Assembly: GCA_963210315.1 (NCBI GenBank)
Contig: OY723255.1
Location: forward strand, 1,550,001 to 1,614,000
Reading direction: 5' to 3'
DNA from: Rhynchopus euleeides
Taxonomy: Eukaryota > Euglenozoa > Diplonemea > Diplonemida > Diplonemidae
Length of the DNA: 64,000 nucleotides
Shown here: piece after piece, positions 40,416-50,051 of the stretch
Layout of the letters: each line of letters opens with the position of its first letter
Position numbering within the stretch: position 1 is the first letter of the stretch
Notes under the pieces: model-generated
The model's input: only the letters and a program-made list of their open reading frames with translations
Databases searched by the model: none
What the model was told of the DNA's origin: nothing
Translations under genes and position numbers: made by a program

Positions 40416-41729
40416 ATGCGTGGCTTGTGCCTTGTGTTCGTGTGCCTCATCGGTGCCGCCGCCGGGCTCGACGCTGCGTGCTGGGAGCTGCATATCAATG
40501 CGTACATCCCGTGCTTCGCCGCGCGGGATCGGGTGGGCCCGCTTGGCGACATGCTTACTGAGTGCAAGAACCTCGGGTCTGACTGCCGTGGTGTGACGTG
40601 CCACAAGGACCAGACGCAGTGCTCACCCCGGTCCACCTGGGGCAAGGATTGTGCTGACCAGCACTTATTGAAGGAGAGCCAGTCCGAAGTGAGCTATGTG
40701 AAGACGTGCGAGTTGAACAAGTATGACTTCATCCCCCTGTCACCGAACACGTCCATCGCGTGCATTGGGAGGAAGAATGCGCGTCCGGTTCTCGGGTCGC
40801 TGCTGGATAAGAAGATCGAATGTGCTGAGCGCGGCAGCTACCTCTGCTTCGGTGTGACGTGCCTCGGCGACCCGGCGACATCGGTGGCCTGCGAGATCTG
40901 CGAGGCGGGCAACTGCGAGACGCAGGTCAAGCTGGACGGCGCGTCCTCCTACACCATGACCCCCAAGATCACGACGCCACCTGCCGGCTGTGCGTGGGAG
41001 TCACATGACTACAGCAAGTTCAACTGTGACGTGGACCCAGCGAACCGGCCAATGCTCAGCCTGGAGGATGCGAAATTGAAGTGCGAGACAATGCGAAAGG
41101 CTGCGAAGGGGGCCGAGTCCTTCTGCGATGGGGTGCAGTGCACTGGGCGTGGCACCCCCGAAGACCCGCTGAAGTGCCTGACTCACACCCACTGTGTGGC
41201 GGCGTACGATATCGTTGACAACCGACCGTGGATCTCCGTCAACCACCAGGGCACATCCGCCTTCCTGCCCAAGTGCTCTACGTCGCACGGCGCTGCCTGC
41301 AACAGCCCGTGCTACTTCCTGAAGGAGCGCTACCACGGCGCGTGCGAATCCGACTGCGACTGCCAAGGCCTCCGCACCTGCTCTGCCAACGGGTACTGCG
41401 TGGCCCCGGATGTTGATCCAGCACAGGAGGCATGCCGTGAGGGAGATGACTGCGTCTTCGAGAAGGAGGAGTTCAGGTACATCTCGTGCATCGTGGGCGG
41501 CAACCACGACGAGCTGGACGTTGGGGAGGCCAAGGCGCTGTGCAAGCGTCTCGGCTCCGACTGCGAGGGGTTGACCTGCCACCGGGAGACGAAGAAGTGC
41601 ACGGTGCGTAACCACATGGCTGTCGGCTGCGTCAACGGCAAGTTCCTGCGCCTGAGCGCGACTGAGGACTCCTATGTGAAGTGCTGCGGTGAGACCGCAT
41701 ACCTCCACTGCCGTGACACGAGCTGCTGA
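40416..41729 (+). CDS. Secreted cysteine-rich repeat protein
   Basis: 437 residues. The N-terminus MRGLCLVFVCLIGAAAGLDA is a clear signal peptide. Four related modules follow (about residues 21-105, 110-170, 190-265, 345-430). The first and last are closest: CKNLGSDCRGVTCHKDQTQC with SEVSYVKTC, versus CKRLGSDCEGLTCHRETKKC with EDSYVKCC. The LGSDC-GVTC core resembles PAN/apple-type adhesive modules only loosely, so I treat the module as unassigned. A further Cys-dense part (residues ~285-335, CESDCDCQGLRTC) resembles EGF or disulphide-knot sequence. Trans-splice acceptor-like CACCTTCAG lies 48 nt upstream of the ATG. Likely extracellular or surface-bound; a hydrophobic tail is encoded just beyond the stop in another frame. 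Confidence 0.65.
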   Translation: MRGLCLVFVCLIGAAAGLDAACWELHINAYIPCFAARDRVGPLGDMLTECKNLGSDCRGVTCHKDQTQCSPRSTWGKDCADQHLLKESQSEVSYVKTCELNKYDFIPLSPNTSIACIGRKNARPVLGSLLDKKIECAERGSYLCFGVTCLGDPATSVACEICEAGNCETQVKLDGASSYTMTPKITTPPAGCAWESHDYSKFNCDVDPANRPMLSLEDAKLKCETMRKAAKGAESFCDGVQCTGRGTPEDPLKCLTHTHCVAAYDIVDNRPWISVNHQGTSAFLPKCSTSHGAACNSPCYFLKERYHGACESDCDCQGLRTCSANGYCVAPDVDPAQEACREGDDCVFEKEEFRYISCIVGGNHDELDVGEAKALCKRLGSDCEGLTCHRETKKCTVRNHMAVGCVNGKFLRLSATEDSYVKCCGETAYLHCRDTSC

Positions 41730-41826
41730 CCATGATGACACTGGCAGCAACGGCAACAGCAACGGCGGCAGTACCGGCGGCATCTTGGGTAGCGCTGCTT
41801 GGGAGTTGCTACTGGTTGTGGCCTGA
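41728..41826 (+). other. Out-of-frame linker and hydrophobic tail after the Cys-rich ORF
   Basis: In the +1 frame immediately overlapping the TGA, the sequence reads DHDDTGSNGNSNGGSTGG, then ILGSAAWELLLVVA and a stop at 41824-41826. A flexible Gly/Ser/Asn linker plus a short hydrophobic end looks like a GPI-anchor signal or membrane tail. Either one base was lost or gained, or a frameshift is used. Confidence 0.4.
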
Positions 41827-41984
41827 ACTAAAAGGAACAACCAACTACCCTGTCCTTCCCCTGTGCTGTGCTACGCTCGATGAGCTCCAGGACCTCTATG
41901 TTCCTGAAAGCACATTGCCCCCAATCCTGCTTAGGAAGCGGGGTGCCATGGGACAGATCAGGCTTGCCTGTGAGTGCCCTGACA

Positions 41985-42140
41985 CCAAACATGTCACTAC
42001 AGCACAGCCACTCTTTGCTCATATTATGTTGTGATACGTTGACACTTCCACGCACAAAGCCAACAACTTCTGTGATTGGTGAGGCTAGTGGTGCGTTTTC
42101 AGCTGTACTGCCGTGACATTCTTTGCTCACAAGTGTAAAC
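41985..42140 (-). repeat. Solo A-B terminus of a YR retroelement
   Basis: Read on the minus strand: TTTACACTTGTGAGCA, AATGTCAC, CACCACTAGCCTCACCAATC, GTGGAAGTGTCAACGTATCA, ATGAGCAAAGAGTGGCTGTG and GTGACATGTTT, in the same order as A2-B2 of the full element (11566-11731) with scattered differences. No coding region is attached, so it is a recombined or truncated remnant of an older copy. Confidence 0.75.
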
Positions 42141-42161
42141 AAAAATATTTTCAAAGACATT

Positions 42162-42257
42162 GGGGGTCTTCGCTGTGTTATTCTTCATCAATCTTCGTCA
42201 GTTTTCAGCCAATTCAACGGGAAATGCACTGACGATCACCCCGCAACGAAGACCCCC
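42162..42257 (+). mobile_element. 96-bp MITE, diverged subfamily
   Basis: Ends GGGGGTCTTCGCTG and CAACGAAGACCCCC; core contains CGTCAGTTTTCAGCCAA as in the 109-bp copies. Flanked by ATT on both sides (42159-42161, 42258-42260), a 3-bp target duplication. Confidence 0.75.
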
Positions 42258-42539
42258 ATTGCAAGATGTTATAGGAAAATTTTCAGGATCTGTTTTGAGA
42301 AGGCGTTCGGTAGGTGTGATCGAGATAGTGGAAGCGATCAACAAGTACAACCACACTCTCTGAGATCTCAGGTTTTTGCCTCACCCATTTTTTCCCTTTT
42401 CTATCCTCCGACACAAACAGAGACTCAAGAATTTCGAGGTGCTCTTTTTTTAAGCACATGCATCATGCGTAAAGTGTAGGAGTGCTTCCGACGACCTGCT
42501 TCTTTTCTGTGGGTCTCGCTATTTCGTGTTCACATGTGC

Positions 42540-42630
42540 TCCACACCCACATCAAAGCAGCAGGCTAGGGTGGTGGAAGCGTCAACGCATCATTAAGGAA
42601 GAAGGACGCACGGTCGCTACGCTTTTCATA
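42540..42630 (+). repeat. Retroelement-terminus-like repeat
   Basis: CACACCCACATCAAAGCAGC, then GTGGAAGCGTCAACGCATCA, then TTAAGGAAGAAGGACGCACG. Matches 18071-18120 (+) and 26155-26245 (-). It represents a second terminus type sharing the junction motif of the full element. Confidence 0.65.
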
Positions 42631-43149
42631 CGGTGCCTGCTACATGTGTGCAGGATACCGAAAGTTGCCGCGAGCCTTTAATTTTTAACGGTCATTGGGG
42701 CAGATCTAGCCGAGCTTAAGATTTTCGAGACCAAGCTTGCTGCCCGATCCCGCGTTTTTTTGGCCCATTTTTGTTCCAAACGCACCGTGCTCACGGAAAG
42801 TGTTCAGATCGGAGAAGGTTGCAGTGGGGGGACAATGTTTTGTTCACCTACATATGCGCAGGTGGGATTTGCCGACAGTAAGAAGCCCACCCACACACCT
42901 GTTTTTCAATACCCCACCACCTCCCTGGGCAACACCCCCTTCCTGGCAGCCTCTAGTTTGCCGGCGAGCCAACCAACCCCATCCCCCCCAACACAGGTGC
43001 TGGGAGACTTGCTTTTCCATTCACTCTCTCGACAATCAACCCCCCCCCCGTCACCACAACAGTTAGTGCTGCCCCGCGTGAATTCAATTTTTTGGCACCC
43101 CATCCGCCACCACCACCACCCCCAGCACGCCCACCGCACACAGCCAACC

Positions 43150-43611
43150 ATGTCGCGGGAAGAGGCACGCCTGCAGCAGGCAGAGCGTGAGGTGCAGGAC
43201 GCAGAGCGCACCACGGCAACAGCGGAGAAGCGCGTCTCGCAGAGCCAGGTGGGGCTGGCCGCGGCGGAGCAGAGGCAGGAGAAGGCGGAGGAGCAGCTGG
43301 CTGCAGCGAGCAGGGATGTGCACGAGCAGACCGCGACTCTGATGAGCCTGATGGAGGACCTGGTTGCCAAGAAGCTCGTGCAGCGGGAGGAGCGGAGGGT
43401 GGAGCTGGAGCGTCGCATCGAAGCTTCGCTTCTGGACGAAGCGGCGCAGAAGCAGTACATCGCACAGCTGGAGGAGCGTGTGGCCTCTCTGGAGGAGGCT
43501 GCGCGTGAAAAGCAGGCCTGCTCTGAGGTGGCCCTGCAGCGCGAGACGCAGCTGCGGCAGCGCATCGAGGATGCGAAGAAGAAGGTTGCCCAGCTGGGGG
43601 GGTCTGCTTGA
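43150..43611 (+). CDS. Small coiled-coil protein
   Basis: 153 residues, ATG 6 nt after CCGCACACAG (putative trans-splice acceptor). Almost the whole protein is a Glu/Gln/Arg-rich heptad-like helix (EARLQQAEREVQDAERTTAT; AQLEERVASLEEAAREKQAC), ending KKVAQLGGSA. No other domain. Segment 42997-43043 upstream recurs at 36795-36838. A cytoskeletal or scaffold role is a guess. Confidence 0.65.
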   Translation: MSREEARLQQAEREVQDAERTTATAEKRVSQSQVGLAAAEQRQEKAEEQLAAASRDVHEQTATLMSLMEDLVAKKLVQREERRVELERRIEASLLDEAAQKQYIAQLEERVASLEEAAREKQACSEVALQRETQLRQRIEDAKKKVAQLGGSA

Positions 43612-44258
43612 CCGGGAGGAGGGGGTGGGGGTGGGTGGGGGATGTGGATAAAAAGTTTTTTCAAAAAAAACCACGGCGGGAAAAGGTGTTTCCCCCCGCC
43701 CCCAAGCTCTATTGTGTGTTGTGTGCATTTCTCCCCTCCCACCCACCCTCGATGTTCGTTAGATGTTAATTGATTTTCCCACCCACCCACCCACCCCCCC
43801 TCGTGTGTGCATGCCAAGCTGTATGCCCGGAATGTTGCAAAGGGATTTATTTAGTAGATATAGCAGAAGCGGGTCGGTCAGAAGTGCAGAAAAATGCGGG
43901 GTAGTGAGATGCCCGCCTCTCTGAACCCGGTCGCAAAGTGACACAGTTTGACACACAGTGGGCACAACCAGCGAAGGGCTCGGAGCAATTGGCAGTGCCG
44001 CAAAAACTGTGTGCCCAGGTTAGGGGATCTCCGCTGGTCGTTATCCTTCGTCAATCTTCGTCAGTTTTCAGCCAATTCAACTGGAAATACACTAAAATGC
44101 ACTGACGACCACCGTAGCGAAGACCCCCTCAGGTGTGGAGGGTAGGACAGGAGGTGGTGGGAACCCTCTTTTTTTTGCTGCAACAGGAGACCCCGTGTTG
44201 AGCACCAGAAGAGATATTCTGAGGCTTGGAGGGGGAAAGTTGCTTTTTGTTTTGGCCC

Positions 44259-44460
44259 AGTTACGAGCGGCGAAGAGCAGCGAAGTCGCGAAGTAACGAA
44301 AGAAATGGTACGACTGAAGCTTTATAAGGATCACCTTCATGCCACTTCACAGGGGCTTACACAGCCTTTGCCACAGGAGTGTGCGCTCAACGAAAAATAG
44401 CCTGGATCTGCCTTTTTTGCAGTTGCTGGGCAGGGTGTTTCTCTTATCATAGCGAAAAGG
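44259..44460 (+). repeat. Dispersed ~235-bp repeat (copy 2)
   Basis: Homologous to 36162-36395; shared blocks include AGTCGCGAAGTAACGAA, TACGACTGAAGCTTT, CATGCCACTTCACAGGG and AGTGTGCGCTCAACRAAAA. Confidence 0.7.
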
Positions 44461-45085
44461 GGTGCATATTTTATGGGTGTTCTCGCGATCGACGAATGCC
44501 CGCTGGTTCTTCTCTCCCCTTCCTGATTTGCAGGCGCAAAGTTTTCTCCCCTCCCCCGTCCCCACCTATGTATTCCGAGGTTCTGGCAAACCAGATCTCT
44601 GCAGAAGGGAAAAAGAGCTCGCGTGGAGGGGGCACCGCGCCTGGAGCAGTTTGGCGCAGTGAGCGAAGGGGCCTGCCCACCTCACCACCCCCACCACCCC
44701 TACCACCCCACTCCCTCTCCCCTGATCTGAGTGCCCTATCCAGGGCTAATCCTAAATCCGGGGGGGGTCGGGGCCAAAATCCAGTTTTGGGTGTCAAAAA
44801 AACGCGCTAAACAGGGATCCCTGTTTGTGGGTGGTTTTCATGGAGGGGCACACCCACGGTGTCCAGAAAGATGCACGAAAATGTGCGTTTTTGGACTGTT
44901 CCGCTCTCGCTCTCGTCACGCCTCCGTCGATGCACCACTCAAGGCAAAAGTTTTGACGGGGAGGCGCTGCGGCTCAGGCACATCTGCGCACCTTTCGTAT
45001 AGCCCCAGACGGACCGGGATGGAGGAACACTGCAAGGCTTGTTGCATGTGACTCGAAAGGACTTGGGTCCTGGACAGGCATACGC

Positions 45086-45148
45086 CACGGGGGGGTCTGG
45101 GGGGCGGAGCCCCCCAGCCGCCGGAGGCCACGGTAGTGAGCGTCTGTG
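45086..45148 (-). repeat. Dispersed GC-hairpin repeat (copy 7)
   Basis: Standard unit with GAGCGTCTGTGG at its end in place of GAACATCTGTTCC. Confidence 0.75.
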
Positions 45149-46603
45149 GATGTGTGTTACCTGCAAGAAATCCTGGTTTGGCTAACCCGTGTAGCGGGTT
45201 TGGGGGGTTTGTCTGGGAATAAACAGGAAAAGGGGCGGGTGTCCAGAGGATTCATCATAAAGACGTCATCCCCCACGAGAACAACACCTGGTCCACCCAT
45301 TTTCCCATAAATATGTCTCGACCTCACCCCTCGCTGGGAGACCGCACCTCCAGTTTTTCGGACTTTTTCTGGTCGCAGTGTAACGATTCGCGACAGCGCT
45401 TTCCACGAGTATGTTTTTTCCCACACAGGCCCAAAAATTTCACCCGTTCCTGCATGGGGCTCCCAGTGGTAAAAAAAACGCGCCAAACAGAGGTAAAAAA
45501 AACGCGCTAAACAGGGGAGAAATCTGGGAATTCCTGACCCCCGGGTTTGGGTATGAAGTTAGGATTAGCCCTGGCCCTATCAGACTGTGTCATTTTTTTC
45601 AGAAAGACACAGATTTGACGTGCGAGCCACCTTGTCTGTCGTCCGTCAAACCCCTGTCTGCAAACACACGTGATTCTATTCTGCCTGAAGTGCCAAATAC
45701 TGCAGCACAGCGCACAGTGTCCCCCCCTCCCCCCACACACACACCACCACACCCTCGTTTTGCCAGGAAACATCATTTTACACCCCCACCCCCGTCCCCT
45801 GTCTCTTCACCACTCATATGCTTTAAAAGTGTGAACATTCCAATTAAAGAATCTTCGCACACTTGAGAGGTGATCCATTTTTTTTTGCTTTAACCACGCG
45901 TGCGCGCGCGGTCCGGTGGCTGACCTCCCCCCCGTCTTGACCACCCCCTTCGACTGACCTACCTTCCCCCCCCCCCTCCCGCCCCCCTTCTTGCCTTGCT
46001 AACAAACACAATTGCCTCTTTCAACCTATCCCTCGCCACTACCACCCTGCAAGCCCTCCGAGGCAACTGCAAAACCCCCATTTATCCCACTATTCCATTG
46101 CCACCCCCCTCTCAAGCGCTTTAACAGCGCTGCCCCCCCGTACAGTTTGCCACCCCCTTCCTTGCCCCCCTCCCTCCGTATAAATCATATCCATTTTTCA
46201 TTTTTGTTTGTTTCCCCCCCCCCCCCAGTGTAGGCAGGCCCTGTATTAAACTGTATTAAACACGTTTGTATTAAACTGTATTAAACTGTATTAAACTCGG
46301 CGCTTTTTGAGTTTAGTACAAGGTACGTTTGTCACTGCAGGTACGGCACCACACAGACCCCCACACAGGAGGATTATCCATCACAGGGCCTAATCTAAGG
46401 GGGGTCGGGGGGGGGTCAAAGACCCCCCCCCGCAGTTTGGGCCCCCTGGGGGGTCACTTTTAGCGGGGGCGGGGGGAGATTTCCCTGGGGACCAGTAGGA
46501 ATGGGGTCTCCTGGCTGGGGAGCATGTTCAGCCCCGGTGCAGAGCCGCCTTGAGTCTAAGAGCTGTCTGTCAAGTTCGTGCAGCAAGTCGTTGACACGTG
46601 CAA

Positions 46604-46668
46604 GGAACAGATGCTCACTACCGTGGCCTCCGGCGGCTGGGGGGCTCCGCCCCCCAGACCCCCCCTGT
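46604..46668 (+). repeat. Dispersed GC-hairpin repeat (copy 8), inside the hAT element
   Basis: Standard unit, beginning GGAACAGATGCTCACTACCG and followed by GTGTGCCTGTCTCGCAAG, which parallels the flank of copy 3. Confidence 0.8.
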
Positions 46669-46769
46669 AGCGTGTGCCTGTCTCGCAAGTCCTTGAGCGT
46701 ATGCGAGTGGCCATCTCCGCGTAGTCTCGGGCGCGCGAAGCGCGCCCGAGAAATTTGCACCTGGGAAAA

Positions 46770-47189
46770 ATGTCGGGGGGACGTCCTGCCTGCTGGAGCC
46801 ACGGTGAGTTCACCGAGGCGACGAAGTGCAAGCACTGTGGCTTGCGCGCCTCGGGGAAGTCCGCATCGCGGCTCAAGAGCCACCTGCGGGGCTGCGAGAA
46901 GGCCCCCGAGGCCGTGAAGCAGAAGGCCACGGACGCCCCCACCACCACCCCGAAGAGGAAGGCCCCGGGGACTGACGGCCCAGGACCGGCGAAGCGGATG
47001 GCGCTCGGTGTTCCCCTGCCCTCAGCCAGCGAGAGGGCAATGATCGACATCGCCTGGTGTCGGTTCATCTTCAGCCGTGTTGTAGAGAACCCCTACTTCC
47101 AGGCCGGGCCCCCTCTCCAAAGAAGCGACACCCCCTCTGCCCCCATGACCTGCACACAAGGGTACTATAGTGTACAAAACCTGTATTAA
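46770..47189 (+). pseudogene. N-terminal fragment of a hAT transposase (BED zinc finger)
   Basis: From the ATG at 46770: residues ~7-40 are a BED-like zinc finger (CKHCGLRASGKSASRLKSHL followed by RGC). A basic Pro/Lys linker follows (TTPKRKAPG), then SERAMIDIAWCRFIFSRVVE and NPYFQAG, which resembles the start of the hAT central domain (usual wording near 'FVVENPYF'). The frame stops at 47189 within the CTGTATTAAA repeats; the DDE/RNase-H and dimerisation parts are absent. Inactive on its own, but a DNA-binding remnant could be made. Confidence 0.65.
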
Positions 47190-47369
47190 ACTGTATTAAA
47201 CTGTATTAAACTGTATTAAACTGTATTAAACAGGATGCAGATTTTGGGGACCTGTATTATACCTACACTGCCCCCCCCCCCCCCCCCCGCACATCGAAAC
47301 ACATCAAAACACCTGCAACATCCTCCCTCAAGGGAGGGGTCGGCTTTAGGCTGACGTAACCTAACTTAT

Positions 47370-47431
47370 TCACTTCTTTCCTTTTTTTTTGCCCCTTTCC
47401 CTTTTTCCCACAACTGGCATTTCTCGCTTAG
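47370..47431 (+). promoter_or_regulatory. Putative trans-splice acceptor
   Basis: Pyrimidine-rich TTCTTTCCTTTTTTTTTTGC and CCCTTTCCCTTTTTCCCAC, then TCTCGCTTAG ending at 47431, one nt before the ATG at 47433. Confidence 0.6.
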
Positions 47432-47432
47432 C

Positions 47433-49991
47433 ATGTCGGGCGGCAGCGCGCTGCCGGACGATGGCGTTGAGGGTGTGTTGTACCTCGGGGCTGCCCTCTG
47501 CATTGCCGCCTTCGGCTTTGCTCTCTCCGCGCTGGCCGCCATCCGTGCCTGCCGGGTGCGCATCAGCCTTGCTGCGGGGGCTGCGGTAGTCTGCTTCCTT
47601 GGGGCTGTCACCGCAGGAGCTGTTGCGGGCGCCGCATCCGTGTCTCTCGTCCAACACAACCATCACCACCACCACCACCAAGCGACTGCCACCACCACCA
47701 CCGCCGCCGCCGCCGCTGCCGCCATTGCGTCGCTCTCCGGAACAATCAACGCGCACACCCTTGCGGCGGAGATTGTGGGTTCCCAGGCGCTCTCCCTGGC
47801 CAAGGCGCTGACATCCTTCCCCCCAGCGCTCCCCCTTGTGGACAAGCTGTTCGTCTCCGGCGCGCTGTCGGTGACGACGCCGAATTTGGCTCTGACGCAG
47901 AACGTCCTCCTGGGCACATTCGCGCTGCTGGGGGACGACACCTTCACGCCCATCCAGGATTTTGCCTTCGGCTCGGCGTCGGATGGCGGAGGCACTGAGG
48001 GTGGCAGCGGCAGTGGCGGTGGCAGCGCTCGGGATGCTGAGGTGCAGGGGGGGACGACCCCCCTCGGGATGTCCGGGCCTGCCGGGCGCAACTTCGCGGA
48101 GGATCTGCTGAGGTCGTGGATGGGGAATGTGCTGGCAATCAGTGTCGCCAGCGACACGGAGTGCATGGTGTCGGTCGGCAGATCCCACGCCTTCCCTAAG
48201 GAGCTGGCCTACCTGGAAGGGGAGAACTGCAACGGGACCCACGCGCACTGCGACTACCCCACAGGGGCCAACGCCCCCGACCCCATCACGCTGGGGATCC
48301 CCCTGTTCTCCCACGTCATCATCCCTAACAGCCGCGATGTGCCCGACGCATTCGTCTGCCGTGAAGGGGACCACCCGGGGGGAAACTGCACCCTCTCCGG
48401 ATGCAAGGCTGCTGCCGACACCCTCCGATCAGAGGGGCACACCGGGGGGCCAGAGATTTCCACCGCACACTCTGAGGCTGCCACAGAGGCACTGCGGTAT
48501 CAAGCGGTGTGCAGGGGGACCTGCGGTGGGAGTTTTGGCTCCGCCACCTGCAGGGAGGCCTACCGAGGAAGGGGCAGGGTGCTCGTCTGGGAGGGGAGGA
48601 CGCCGACCCACCTCTCTGCAGGCTCGCGGGAGGTGGACATATCGGAGACGGACATCACCCCGACGCAGCTGCCGTGGTATAACCGCACTGCCTTCTCCCC
48701 GGTGCAGGGGAGTGTCTTTGCGGCGGTGCCGCACACCGGGCCCCACATTGTCACGACGACGGCATCTCCCTCAGAGGGGGTGGATACGTCGGGAGGGGAT
48801 GCCCGTGGAGGGGTCGTTATTATCTTCTCCCCTCACCTCGCCGCGTCTGTATCCTCCGGGCTTCGCAGGGGGGACGAGCTGACCTACTCTGTGCAGCGCG
48901 TCACATATGCCGTCCAATTCTCCGCGCTCCTGCGTGCCGCAAACCTCAGCCTCGGGTCCCCCGGGGCAGAGCCGGAGGCTTTGATAGTTCGGCTCAACCT
49001 CAGCATCGCTGTGCTCGACGCGTCGGGGCGTGTCCTCTACCTCGTCGCCCCCCTGGGCGCCGGGGAGAGGAATGCCACCCCCACTCCCGCCGCCGCACCC
49101 CCCAGGCCCGACCTGCCGGGGTATGTGGAGTTCCCCCCAACCGCAGTCTGGGCCATCCGTGCGGCTGCCGCAGAGTGGTGCACCGGAGAGGCTGGGCGGG
49201 AGACGCCCCTTCTCGGAAGCTGCATCGCCGCCGCCGCAGCCGCCGCCCCCGAGGCACGCCCCGGATGGCGGAGCGGCGGGGCGGCGCTCCACATCCCCGG
49301 AGGCGCCGCGGTGTTCGCCGGTCCGGTGTCCGGGTCTGGGGTTACTGCCGCAGCCCGGATGTACCTCGTGATGGGGTTCGGAAACCCCGCCGCGATGGCC
49401 GGGCTGTGGCGGGAGAAGGGGATGGCCGCAGCGGCGGCGGCTCCGCCGCCGCCCCCGCCACCGGGCACCCCCGGCGGCGGTGGCGGCGCCGCGGTGGTCG
49501 CCGTGCTCCTGCCTCTCTCCGGCTCGGTGCTGGGGGTTGCCTTGATTGCGGCGGGCTGCGCCTTCGCCGCGGCGCGGCGCGCGACATCCCCTCTCCTGGT
49601 TGCGGCGGACAGCCTCCGGTCGGCCTGCCTTGCCGCTGCCTCCGGGGGTGGCGACGGGGAGGCGCCCGGCGCTGCCGGGGAGGACATCCGCAGCACGGGT
49701 GCCGCAGGGGCAGCCGCGGCTGCCGCTGTGCCGCACCCCCACCACTTCGACACGGCGGATCTCGTCGCATCCTTCACCACCAACCCTCCGGGGTCGCTGT
49801 GGGTCGAGGCGCGGGCCGGGCAGGACGCCCCTCCCCAACCCAACCAGCCGCACGGAGGCATGTCATACGTCGAATCCGCTCCCTCAGAGAGACGCTCCCT
49901 GCAGACCAGCAACAGGGTGGCACCTGCCCCGCCTGCCGCAGCAGTGCCGCACCCCCTGCTGCCACACCACCACCACCACCACCACCACCAC

Positions 49992-50051
<60 letters not shown>

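Larger units (their letters stand above)
43612..46225. other. Intergenic region with dispersed repeats
   Basis: No supported gene. Contents: a MITE relative 44023-44128 (GGGGATCTCCGCTGG ... TAGCGAAGACCCCC, core shared with 42162), the second copy of the ~235-bp repeat (44259-44460), AAAAAACGCGCYAAACAG(A/G)G repeats at 44798-44814, 45474-45490 and 45497-45514, and a GC-hairpin repeat (45086-45148). C-rich tracts precede the hAT element. Confidence 0.5.
46226..47270 (+). mobile_element. Degenerate hAT transposon
   Basis: 1045 bp. Termini CAGTGTAGG (46226) and its reverse complement CCTACACTG (ends 47270), in the hAT style. C runs of at least 8 bp flank both ends, compatible with an 8-bp CCCCCCCC target duplication. 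CTGTATTAAA tandem repeats occur near both ends (46251-46297 and 47182-47231). It contains the start of a BED-type transposase and a GC-hairpin repeat. Confidence 0.75.
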
